Shown here piece after piece: positions 56,946-64,000 of a stretch of DNA of 64,000 nt. This DNA comes from Rhodoferax sp. GW822-FHT02A01 (GTDB lineage Bacteria > Pseudomonadota > Gammaproteobacteria > Burkholderiales > Burkholderiaceae_C), in NCBI RefSeq assembly GCF_038784515.1, contig NZ_CP152376.1:1364001-1428000 (forward strand), read 5' to 3'. Positions within the stretch are counted from its first letter, which is position 1. Each line of letters opens with the position of its first letter. Position numbers and translations under genes: made by a program. The notes under the pieces were generated by a model. The model was not told the origin of the DNA and searched no databases. It saw only the letters and a program-made list of their open reading frames with translations.

Positions 56946-57601
56946 AAAACGCCTTGGTGCTGGAAGACCTGCCCGAGTCGCAGGAGATGCTTTGCGAACT
57001 ACTGCAGACCGCGTTTGCCGGTATCACGGTGCATGCCGAGGCCAGCGTTGCGGCCGCCCTGGAGTGTGTTTCGCGAAAACCGCTGGATTTGGCCTTGATC
57101 GATCTGGCCCTTCCCGATGGCAGTGGCGTAACCGTAATACAGGCACTGGCTGAGCGCTACCCGGACTGCATGATCGTGGTGGCCACCATCTACGAGGACG
57201 ACGCGCATCTGTTTCCAGCCCTGCGCGCGGGCGCCCAGGGTTACCTGCTCAAAGACGAGACGCTGGAGCGGCTGGTGGCCCAGCTGCAAGGCATTGTGAA
57301 GGGGCAGCCGCCCTTGTCCCCCGCCGTGGCGCGGCGTTTGCTCAAGCACTTCCGTGAGCCGGTTGCGACACTCGCACCAGTGGAAGACTCCACACAGCAA
57401 GCGGCACTGACGGCGCGTGAACGCGAGGTGTTGCAGGAGCTATCGCGCGGCGTCACGCTGGCCACCATTGCCGAAAACCTGGGTATCTCGCGCCACACCG
57501 TGGGCGATCACGTCAAGAACATTTACCGCAAGCTCAATATTTCCTCACGTGCCCAAGCGGCATTGCACGCGCACAACCTGGGCTTGATGTCTGGTAAGTA
57601 G
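56942..57601 (+). CDS. LuxR-family response regulator
   Basis: A 219-residue regulator. The receiver has LEDLPES, the phosphoacceptor in LALIDLALPDGSG and the lysine in GYLLKDE. The LuxR helix-turn-helix is LTAREREVLQELSRGVTLAT and ISRHTVGDHVKNIYRKL. The start overlaps the kinase stop codon, identifying the partner. Confidence 0.93.
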   Translation: MKNALVLEDLPESQEMLCELLQTAFAGITVHAEASVAAALECVSRKPLDLALIDLALPDGSGVTVIQALAERYPDCMIVVATIYEDDAHLFPALRAGAQGYLLKDETLERLVAQLQGIVKGQPPLSPAVARRLLKHFREPVATLAPVEDSTQQAALTAREREVLQELSRGVTLATIAENLGISRHTVGDHVKNIYRKLNISSRAQAALHAHNLGLMSGK

Positions 57602-57607
57602 CTGCCT

Positions 57608-58132
57608 TCAGGCAAACAGTTTGAAGCGTGATGCCAGTTTCTGCACGTCCCCCAGGCTGCGCGGTATCCGCGAGGCAGAACTGTCAGTTTGTGTTTCCTT
57701 GGCAAGTGACTTTTGCCGCTCCTGCTCATCGGCGTATTGGCGCATGGTGTTGACGGCAAAGGTTACAAAGGCCTGCGAAGAGCTGTCCTGCGTAGCGGGC
57801 CTGGAGACCAGCACACCGTCCTTGTCCAGTGACAAGCTGCTTGGGGAATCGGCACTGCGCGCGACGGCTTGGCGATATTGCTCGCTTGCGCGTGCGGCAT
57901 CTGCGTCGCTATCGGACGCAGCGTTGGCTTTGCTCCCATTGGAATACACCAGATCCGCAGGCACAGGGGCGGCAGGTGCAGTGTCACGGGTGGTCTGAAT
58001 AGTCGCAATGACACCGGGCGCGTCCTGCGCAGCCGGCGTCGGGCGGACAGTGGTGTCCTTGGCCGGGCTGGCGGTCGCGGACTGGCTGCCGAAGTCGGGA
58101 TAGATAAGGTTGTTTAGCTGGCCAATCTGCAT
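57608..58132 (-). CDS. Hypothetical low-complexity protein
   Basis: About 174 residues from an ATG at 58132 (MQIGQLNNLIYPDFGSQS). It is rich in Ala, Ser, Asp and Pro with no signal peptide or membrane helix, and a C-terminal helical part (VTFAVNTMRQYADEQERQ, then LGDVQKLASRFKLFA). No family recognised. It is convergent with the response-regulator gene, seven bases away. Confidence 0.65.
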   Translation of the reverse strand: MQIGQLNNLIYPDFGSQSATASPAKDTTVRPTPAAQDAPGVIATIQTTRDTAPAAPVPADLVYSNGSKANAASDSDADAARASEQYRQAVARSADSPSSLSLDKDGVLVSRPATQDSSSQAFVTFAVNTMRQYADEQERQKSLAKETQTDSSASRIPRSLGDVQKLASRFKLFA

Positions 58133-58248
58133 GGCACGTCCCCAGTGGGTGAAGGTCTGGGACAAGTATGGAGACGGGGTCAATCCGTCAACGCAGAAAT
58201 AAAGGGCAAATAGCGGGGCAATTCCGGCTATCTAGCCGCGGCGTTGAT

Positions 58249-59136
58249 TCAACGGCCGAAAGCGCGCTTCAGGGTGGGCCACAACAGATTCACCGCCAGA
58301 CCGCCCATGACCAGGGCTGCTGCCGTCAGTTTCCACAGCGGCAGCGACTCGCCCAGCCACCAGGTTGAAGCACCCATGCCAAACACCGGAACCAGCAGCG
58401 CCATCGGCGTGATGGTGGCTGCCGGATGACGTGCCAGCAACCAGCCCCATGCGGCATAGCCAAAGAGTGAATTGCCCCAGGACTGCCAGACCACGGCAAG
58501 CCAGGTTGCCTGGTCCGCATCACGCAGCCCATGCAGGATAGCATCGCCCCCTTCAAACAGATACGACAGGACAAACAGCGGAGGTGCCGCAAACGCGCTG
58601 GACCACACCACGTAGGCCACCATGTTGTCCGGCTTGCCCTCCTTGGCCGCAATGTTGCCGCCAGCCCAGGACAGGGCGGCGCCCAGCACCAGCAGCAAGC
58701 CCAGTACGGTGGTCGTGCCATCGGTATGCATGCCGATGGTGGCAATGCCCGCTGTGGCCAGTGCCAGCGCCAGCCACTGGAACGGCTGCACCCGTTCGGC
58801 CCGCATGCGCATAGAAAGGCCGATGGTAAAGAAGACCTGCGTCTGCACGACCAGTGAAGCGATGCCCGGGGAGATGTGGCCATTGATGGCCAGATACAAC
58901 AGACCGAACTGGCCCACGCCGATCAATACGCCATACAGGGCCAGATTGCGCCACCCCACATTGGGCCGCGGCAAAAACAGCATTGCCGGGAACAGGGCAA
59001 GGGTGAAACGCAGCGCCGCAAACAGCAGGGGCGGCAAATGACCCAGGGCGAGTTTGATGACGACGAAGTTGGTGCCCCAAACAGCTACCACCGCCAGGGC
59101 AAGTAGAAAGTGGCGCAAAGGAAGAGCTGCTGGCAT
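58249..59136 (-). CDS. EamA/DMT-family metabolite exporter
   Basis: A 295-residue inner-membrane protein with ten helices in two EamA repeats. The opening LLALAVVAVWGTNFVVIKLA and GVGQFGLLYLAINGHISPGI are typical of the EamA (RhaT) family. The ATG at 59136 is preferred over an extension to 59235. The substrate may be an amino acid or related metabolite. It is divergent from a histidine-kinase gene. Confidence 0.9.
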   Translation of the reverse strand: MPAALPLRHFLLALAVVAVWGTNFVVIKLALGHLPPLLFAALRFTLALFPAMLFLPRPNVGWRNLALYGVLIGVGQFGLLYLAINGHISPGIASLVVQTQVFFTIGLSMRMRAERVQPFQWLALALATAGIATIGMHTDGTTTVLGLLLVLGAALSWAGGNIAAKEGKPDNMVAYVVWSSAFAAPPLFVLSYLFEGGDAILHGLRDADQATWLAVVWQSWGNSLFGYAAWGWLLARHPAATITPMALLVPVFGMGASTWWLGESLPLWKLTAAALVMGGLAVNLLWPTLKRAFGR

Positions 59137-59293
59137 GTCCCTACTGTACCCGAGCGACTTCGTCCGGCTTGCCCATAACCCTGCTCGCATGACCGGTAAC
59201 GCAAAGCCGCTCTGGCCTGACACAATCCCACCCAATCAGTATTTTTTTCAGGATGCAGCAGGAGGCCGGATCGCAGGCCTGCAACCGCCCAGA

Positions 59294-60730
59294 ATGAACG
59301 GATCAAACGAACCACCCGCCGCGCACCGTGCATCCGACCCCATCAGGATGTTCATTGACACGCGCGGTGAAGCAGTCATCCGCTGGGTCATCTTCTTCAT
59401 TGTGCTGGCCGTGGCCATCGTCAGCCTGTATATCTACCTGCTGCATGGGACCGTTGCCTATGTCACGTTGACCCTGTTCCTTCTGAACATACTGGTAGTG
59501 CTCTGGCTGCTGCGAAAGAAGAAGTTCCAGTGGGCGTTCTTCCTGTTCATTGCCACATTGGTTGTTGTGGCCTTGCACCGCGGCTTTACCGTGTCGGGCT
59601 TTCAGACACCCGCCTTGCTGCTGCTGCCCATTGCCACCATGCTCAGTGGCTGGCTGCTGCGGCGCAGCCAGACCTGGGCATTGCTGGCCATCGTGACCGT
59701 CGGGCTTGTGGCACTGGCCTGGATGCAGCAGACCGGCCAACTCCCTACGGCGCCACGCGAACCTGCGGTATGGGCGTTGACCTTTGGCATGGTCTGCGGC
59801 TTTGGTGCCGTATTGGGCATCGCCATGACCAGCAGCGTGCGGGAACAATATGCGCGCGCTGTCCAACTAAACCAAAGCCTGGTCGAACTCAACCGCGATC
59901 TGGACTCCAAGGTAGCTCAACGTACACAGGATCTGCAGGACGCGCTGACCCGTCTGCAAAGCATGCAGGAAGAACTGATCCATTCCGAGAAGCTGGCATC
60001 TCTTGCAACCATGGTGGCAGGCATTGCCCATGAGCTCAACACGCCCATTGGCAATTCGGTCACGATCCTGTCGACGCTGGACGATCACCTGCAGAGCATC
60101 GGGCGAAAGGTTGACTCGGGCACCATCAAAAGATCACAACTTGTCAACGGCCTGCAGTCTGCTGCGGAAATGGCCCGGCTTGCCGACCGCTCGGTCAATC
60201 GCGCAGCCACCCTGATCACGAGCTTCAAGCAGGTTGCCATTGACCAGGTGTCAGAGCGCCGACGTCCCTTCGATTTGCGCGAAGTGGTGGAAGAGAATCT
60301 GGAGACCCTGCGCCCCGGCATCAAGCACAAACCCTGGGTTCTGACCAACGCCATCGAACCCGGTATCGCCTGCGACGGTTACCCCGGCCCCTTGGGACAA
60401 GTCGTCACCAACCTGGTGCAGAACGCCATCATTCATGGCTTCGGGGAGCGCGAATACGGCAACGTCGAAATCAGTGCCCAAACGGAAAACGGGCAGTTGA
60501 CGCTGACCGTGGCAGACGACGGTGTGGGCATGGACGCCGCGACCAGAAACCGCGTGTTCGAGCCCTTCTTCACCACCCGGCTCGGGCAGGGCGGATCGGG
60601 CCTGGGGATGGCAATCTGTTTCCGTATCGTCAACAGCATTCTTGCGGGCGACATCCGGGCCGTCTCTTTGGCGGGAAGTGGCACCCAGGTGGTGCTGCGG
60701 TTCCCGCAGCGCACACCTGGGGCAATGTAG
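59294..60730 (+). CDS. Membrane sensor histidine kinase (HisKA type)
   Basis: About 478 residues from an ATG at 59294; an upstream open extension to 59054 overlaps the divergent exporter gene. Six hydrophobic helices (about residues 35-190) and a coiled segment lead to the phosphoacceptor box VAGIAHELNTPIGNSVTIL. The ATPase has NLVQNAIIHGF, DDGVGMDA, FEPFFTTR and GGSGLGMAICFRIV. No response-regulator gene is adjacent, so it is an orphan. Confidence 0.88.
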   Translation: MNGSNEPPAAHRASDPIRMFIDTRGEAVIRWVIFFIVLAVAIVSLYIYLLHGTVAYVTLTLFLLNILVVLWLLRKKKFQWAFFLFIATLVVVALHRGFTVSGFQTPALLLLPIATMLSGWLLRRSQTWALLAIVTVGLVALAWMQQTGQLPTAPREPAVWALTFGMVCGFGAVLGIAMTSSVREQYARAVQLNQSLVELNRDLDSKVAQRTQDLQDALTRLQSMQEELIHSEKLASLATMVAGIAHELNTPIGNSVTILSTLDDHLQSIGRKVDSGTIKRSQLVNGLQSAAEMARLADRSVNRAATLITSFKQVAIDQVSERRRPFDLREVVEENLETLRPGIKHKPWVLTNAIEPGIACDGYPGPLGQVVTNLVQNAIIHGFGEREYGNVEISAQTENGQLTLTVADDGVGMDAATRNRVFEPFFTTRLGQGGSGLGMAICFRIVNSILAGDIRAVSLAGSGTQVVLRFPQRTPGAM

Positions 60731-60747
60731 GCGCTGGCTGTGCCGGG

Positions 60748-61989
60748 TTAGATGACCGCAGCCTCCCTGAGTGCGGCGATCCTGGCGGCATCGAACCCCA
60801 TCTCCTGCAAGACGGACTGCGTGTGTTCGCCCAGAGCTGGCGGCGGATTGCGCAGCACCGGCGGGGTGCTACCCAGGCGCAGCGGACTGGCAACGCTGGC
60901 AATGGACGCCACACCTGTGCTGGCGCGTACGCTGTCCGAAGTGGTCTGCGTGACCTTGAGCCCACGGTGCAGTACCTGGGCATCGGCAAAAGCCTGGCCC
61001 ATGTGGTTGATGGGACCGCAGGGCACGGCCTTGTCTTCCAGTGTGGCAATCCACTGCGCCGTGGTGCGTTGGCGCGTCGCCGTCAGCATCAACTCCACCA
61101 GCGCCACACGGTGGGTTACGCGGGTGGTGTTGGTGGCAAAGCGCGCATCCTGCGCCCATTCCGGATGGCCAGCCACTTCGCAGAAGCGGGCGAACTGTCC
61201 GTCATTGCCTATGGCCAGCAGCATGGCACCGTCCGCCGTTTCGAAGTCCTGGTAGGGCGCCAGACTGGGGTGGCTGTTGCCCTGGCGCATGGGCACTTTG
61301 CCGGTGTTGAGAAAGCCTGCGGCCTGATTCGCCAAGATGGCCATGCCCACGTCCAGCAAGGCCATGTCGATGTGCTGGCCCTCGCCGGTGCGATGCCGCA
61401 CTTCCAGTGCGGCGAGGATGGCGCTGCATGCGTAGACACCGGTGAACACGTCGATGATGGCCACGCCCACACGCATGGGCTCGCCTTCGGCCTTGCCGGT
61501 GATGCTCATCATGCCGGTCATGGCCTGGATCATCAGGTCATAGCCCGCGCGCTCGGCATAGGGACCGGCCTGACCGAAGCCGGTAACGGAGCAGTAGATG
61601 AGCTTGGGGTTGAGCTTCTTCAAACTCGCATAGTCCAGACCGTACTGGGTCAGGCCACCGACCTTGAAGTTCTCCACCACGATGTCGCTTTGCATCGCCA
61701 AAGAGCGGATCAACTCCTGCCCCTCGGGCTTGGACATGTCGATGGTGATGGAGCGCTTGTTGCGATTGCAGGCAGCAAAGTAGCTGGCCTGCTGGGTGTT
61801 GTTGCCGTCGGCATCCTGCAGAAAGGGCGGGCCCCAGTGGCGCGTGTCGTCACCGACCTGGGGACGCTCGACCTTGATGACGTCGGCCCCCATGTCAGCC
61901 AGCATCTGGGTACACCAGGGGCCGGCCAGCACACGGGAGAGGTCCAGCACTTTGATATGGGAAAGCGCCCCGGTAGTTTCAGTTGTCAT
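60748..61989 (-). CDS. CaiB/BaiF-family (class III) CoA-transferase
   Basis: A 413-residue enzyme. LDLSRVLAGPWCTQMLADMG and VIKVERP at the start, and the catalytic aspartate in RAGYDLMIQAMTGMMSITG, define class III CoA-transferases. It lies 133 bases after a glutaryl-CoA dehydrogenase gene on the same strand. This arrangement matches gcdH-gcdG pairs in which the transferase activates glutarate with succinyl-CoA. The substrate is therefore inferred from context. Confidence 0.9.
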   Translation of the reverse strand: MTTETTGALSHIKVLDLSRVLAGPWCTQMLADMGADVIKVERPQVGDDTRHWGPPFLQDADGNNTQQASYFAACNRNKRSITIDMSKPEGQELIRSLAMQSDIVVENFKVGGLTQYGLDYASLKKLNPKLIYCSVTGFGQAGPYAERAGYDLMIQAMTGMMSITGKAEGEPMRVGVAIIDVFTGVYACSAILAALEVRHRTGEGQHIDMALLDVGMAILANQAAGFLNTGKVPMRQGNSHPSLAPYQDFETADGAMLLAIGNDGQFARFCEVAGHPEWAQDARFATNTTRVTHRVALVELMLTATRQRTTAQWIATLEDKAVPCGPINHMGQAFADAQVLHRGLKVTQTTSDSVRASTGVASIASVASPLRLGSTPPVLRNPPPALGEHTQSVLQEMGFDAARIAALREAAVI

Positions 61990-62026
61990 GTTGTTTCCTG
62001 TGGCGCGCCGATACGTTGGCAGCGCG

Positions 62027-62092
62027 GTTGGGGTAGGGGCGGGCGCCGACTTGTGCGTACCCGCAGTAGGAGGCGCCCGCCCCTACCCCAAC
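62027..62092. repeat. Perfect 21-bp inverted repeat between gcdH and the CoA-transferase gene
   Basis: The arms lie at 62027-62047 and 62072-62092 with a 24-base spacer; they are exact complements and very G+C-rich (GGGGTAGGGGCGGGCGCC core). After one mismatch they extend another four pairs (62022-62025 with 62094-62097). It could be a REP-like element or a strong hairpin limiting readthrough. Confidence 0.85.
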
Positions 62093-62122
62093 TGCGCAAC
62101 CACAAGAGCACCGCAAAAGACC

Positions 62123-63316
62123 TTAATTGCCGAACGCCGCAATCCCCGTCTGTGCCCGCCCCAGAATCAGCGCATGGATGTCATGTGTGCCCTCGTAGGT
62201 GTTCACCACCTCCAGGTTCACCAGATGCCGCGCCACACCGAACTCGTCACTGATGCCGTTGCCGCCCATCATGTCGCGCGCCAGTCGGGCAATATCCAGC
62301 GACTTGCCGCAGCTGTTGCGCTTGAGGATGGACGTGATTTCTACCGATGCGATGCCCTCGTCCTTCATGCGCCCCAGACGCAGACAGCCTTGCAGTCCGA
62401 GTGCGATCTCGGTCTGCATGTCGGCCAGCTTCTTCTGGATCAACTGGTTGGCGGCCAAGGGGCGGCCGAACTGTTTGCGGTCCATGGTGTACTGGCGTGC
62501 ACGCAGCCAGCAGTCTTCTGCCGCGCCCAAGGCGCCCCAGGCGATGCCGTAGCGGGCGCTGTTGAGGCAGGTGAACGGGCCCTTGAGGCCACGCACTTCC
62601 GGAAAGGCGCTCTCTTCGGGGCAGAACACGCCGTCCATCACGATTTCGCCGGTGATGCTGGCGCGCAGGCCCACCTTGCCGTGGATGGCGGGGGCACTCA
62701 GACCGGCCATGCCCTTTTCCAACACAAAGCCGCGGATGGGGCCAACTTGGCCGCCTTCGGAGACTTCCTTGGCCCAGACCACGAACACGTCAGCGATCGG
62801 ACTGTTGGAGATCCACATCTTGGAGCCGCTGAGTTTGTAGCCGCCGGGCACTTTGTGTGCGCGAGTCGCCATGCTGCCGGGGTCAGAACCGTGGTCGGGC
62901 TCAGTCAGGCCAAAGCAGCCAATCCACTCACCGGTGGCCAGCTTGGGCAGGTACTTCTGACGTTGCGCTTCGGTACCGAATTCAAAGATGGGCACCATCA
63001 CCAACGAGCTTTGCACGCTCATCATGGAGCGGTAGCCGCTGTCCACGCGCTCCACCTCGCGGGCAATCAGGCCGTAGGCCACATAGTTCAGGCCGGGGCC
63101 GCCATAGGCCTCTGGAATGGTCGGGCCCAGCAGGCCGAGTTCACCCATCTCGCGGAAGATGGAAGGATCGGTACTGCCTTCGCGAAACGCCTGTGTGACG
63201 CGGGGCAGCAGCTTGTCCTGGCTGTAAGCCGCTGCGGCATCGCGCACCATGCGCTCGTCGTCGCTCAACTGGGTGTCGAGCAGAAAGGGGTCTTGCCAGT
63301 TGAATGCAGTGGCCAT
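62123..63316 (-). CDS. gcdH: Glutaryl-CoA dehydrogenase
   Basis: A 397-residue FAD enzyme that oxidises and decarboxylates glutaryl-CoA to crotonyl-CoA in lysine and tryptophan breakdown. The opening [20 protein letters not shown], the signature [17 protein letters not shown], and the catalytic glutamate in [20 protein letters not shown] fit GcdH more closely than other acyl-CoA dehydrogenases. It is divergent from a LysR gene and followed by a CoA-transferase gene, the usual glutarate module. Confidence 0.94.
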   Translation of the reverse strand: MATAFNWQDPFLLDTQLSDDERMVRDAAAAYSQDKLLPRVTQAFREGSTDPSIFREMGELGLLGPTIPEAYGGPGLNYVAYGLIAREVERVDSGYRSMMSVQSSLVMVPIFEFGTEAQRQKYLPKLATGEWIGCFGLTEPDHGSDPGSMATRAHKVPGGYKLSGSKMWISNSPIADVFVVWAKEVSEGGQVGPIRGFVLEKGMAGLSAPAIHGKVGLRASITGEIVMDGVFCPEESAFPEVRGLKGPFTCLNSARYGIAWGALGAAEDCWLRARQYTMDRKQFGRPLAANQLIQKKLADMQTEIALGLQGCLRLGRMKDEGIASVEITSILKRNSCGKSLDIARLARDMMGGNGISDEFGVARHLVNLEVVNTYEGTHDIHALILGRAQTGIAAFGN

Positions 63317-63418
63317 GGTTGTCTCCGTAGGGGGATTGCAATTGCCCGCAAACAGCGGGATGGAATAGGCGCCATGTTAGGCGTGGGCGCCTTGGGAGGC
63401 AATCGATGCTTTCTTGCT

Positions 63419-63443
63419 CAGATATGATTAAAGCGCATATCTG
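63419..63443. promoter_or_regulatory. Candidate LysR operator between gcdH and its divergent regulator
   Basis: A perfect inverted repeat CAGATATG (63419-63426) and CATATCTG (63436-63443) with a 9-base spacer. The T-N11-A form expected of LysR boxes is contained within it. It lies 28 bases before the LysR start and about 100 bases from gcdH, so it could control both. Confidence 0.6.
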
Positions 63444-63470
63444 GATTACCCCTTCACGCCATCACCTCCC

Positions 63471-64000
63471 ATGCGCCGCAAGCTGCCCTCTTCCACCACG
63501 CTCCTCTGTTTTGAGGCGGCAGTGCGCCACCGCAGCCTGACCCGCGCGGCAGTTGAGCTGTCGCTCACCCAAAGTGCCATTTCGCGGCAGATCATTGCCC
63601 TGGAGGAATACCTGGGAGTTGCCTTGTTCCGACGCACGCGCCATGGCATGGAGCCCACCGCTGCGGGATCGGAGTACGCGGCCCGCGTGGCACAGCGCCT
63701 GGATGCGCTGGAGCAGGACACGCTGGACGTCATGGGCACTTCGGCGCCAGGTGGTGACCTGCACCTGGCCTGCATGCCGACATTTGCCGTGAAGTGGCTG
63801 ATTCCGCGCCTCGGCGAATTCAGCCGTCTCTTTCCGGGCACCACGGTGCACATGGACACCTGCACACGACCGTTCATGTTCTCCGACGGCACATGCGATG
63901 CCGCCATATTTGCCGGCACGCTGGACCAGATGAACCGCTGGGCCGGTACTGAGTTCACCAAGCTGCTCGACGAGAAGGTGGTAGCCGTCTGCAACCCGCG
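63471..64000 (+). CDS. LysR-family regulator (partial, runs off the window), GcvA/GcdR-like
   Basis: The first ~176 residues are present. The helix-turn-helix is LLCFEAAVRHRSLTRAAVEL and SLTQSAISRQIIALEEYLGV, followed by the effector domain. No stop codon occurs before the end. The opening and the subtype resemble GcvA-like regulators. Divergence from gcdH, with a palindrome between, suggests a GcdR role. Confidence 0.88.
   Translation, partial: MRRKLPSSTTLLCFEAAVRHRSLTRAAVELSLTQSAISRQIIALEEYLGVALFRRTRHGMEPTAAGSEYAARVAQRLDALEQDTLDVMGTSAPGGDLHLACMPTFAVKWLIPRLGEFSRLFPGTTVHMDTCTRPFMFSDGTCDAAIFAGTLDQMNRWAGTEFTKLLDEKVVAVCNP

Overview
The window comes from a betaproteobacterium, most likely a member of the Comamonadaceae (Rhodoferax-like). 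This is inferred from G+C-rich housekeeping genes, GTP-dependent PEP carboxykinase, a ytfQRT-yjfF sugar transporter, ArgP-type and GcdR-like LysR regulators, a glutaryl-CoA dehydrogenase module and abundant two-component signalling. No rRNA, tRNA, CRISPR array or complete prophage was seen.

Layout. (1) 0.07-8.1 kb is a signalling block: an HD-GYP/GAF/Cache protein, a NarL-type kinase and regulator pair with overlapping stop and start, a single-domain receiver, and an Aer-like PAS chemoreceptor. (2) 8.2-31.4 kb is an accessory region with visibly lower and patchier G+C. It holds a PD-(D/E)XK-like protein, a large beta-rich protein with a MACPF-like motif and its secreted neighbour, a frameshifted small gene ahead of a class 3 lipase, unknown membrane proteins, a complete 1172-bp IS5-family element that splits a tiny zinc-ribbon gene, a Sec-exported protein ending in a GIY-YIG toxin-like domain with a probable immunity gene, RadC, two divergent VirD4/HerA-like ATPases, a multi-PAS diguanylate cyclase broken by an apparent 4-nt deletion, a triple hairpin array before a 34-residue cationic peptide ORF, and a double-XRE regulator abutting a 3' remnant of comM. 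(3) 31.5-64 kb is core-like: cNMP-binding protein, RecQ, pckG, a LysR-phosphoesterase pair, the ytf sugar ABC transporter facing an aldose epimerase, dadA, a beta-alanine aminotransferase-semialdehyde dehydrogenase pair, an ABC-F ATPase, a 7TM-type kinase with its regulator, an EamA transporter, a further histidine kinase, and the glutaryl-CoA module with a divergent LysR gene cut by the window end.

The core half suggests amino-acid and sugar catabolism under LysR or TetR control. The accessory half looks like an integration site loaded with conflict and mobility genes. The best candidates for something undescribed are the Sec-exported coiled-coil/GIY-YIG toxin with its immunity partner (18.6-21.0 kb) and the adjacent RadC plus dual-ATPase module with a nuclease-like domain (21.2-26.2 kb). 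All family assignments were made by reading motifs by eye; no database search was run.
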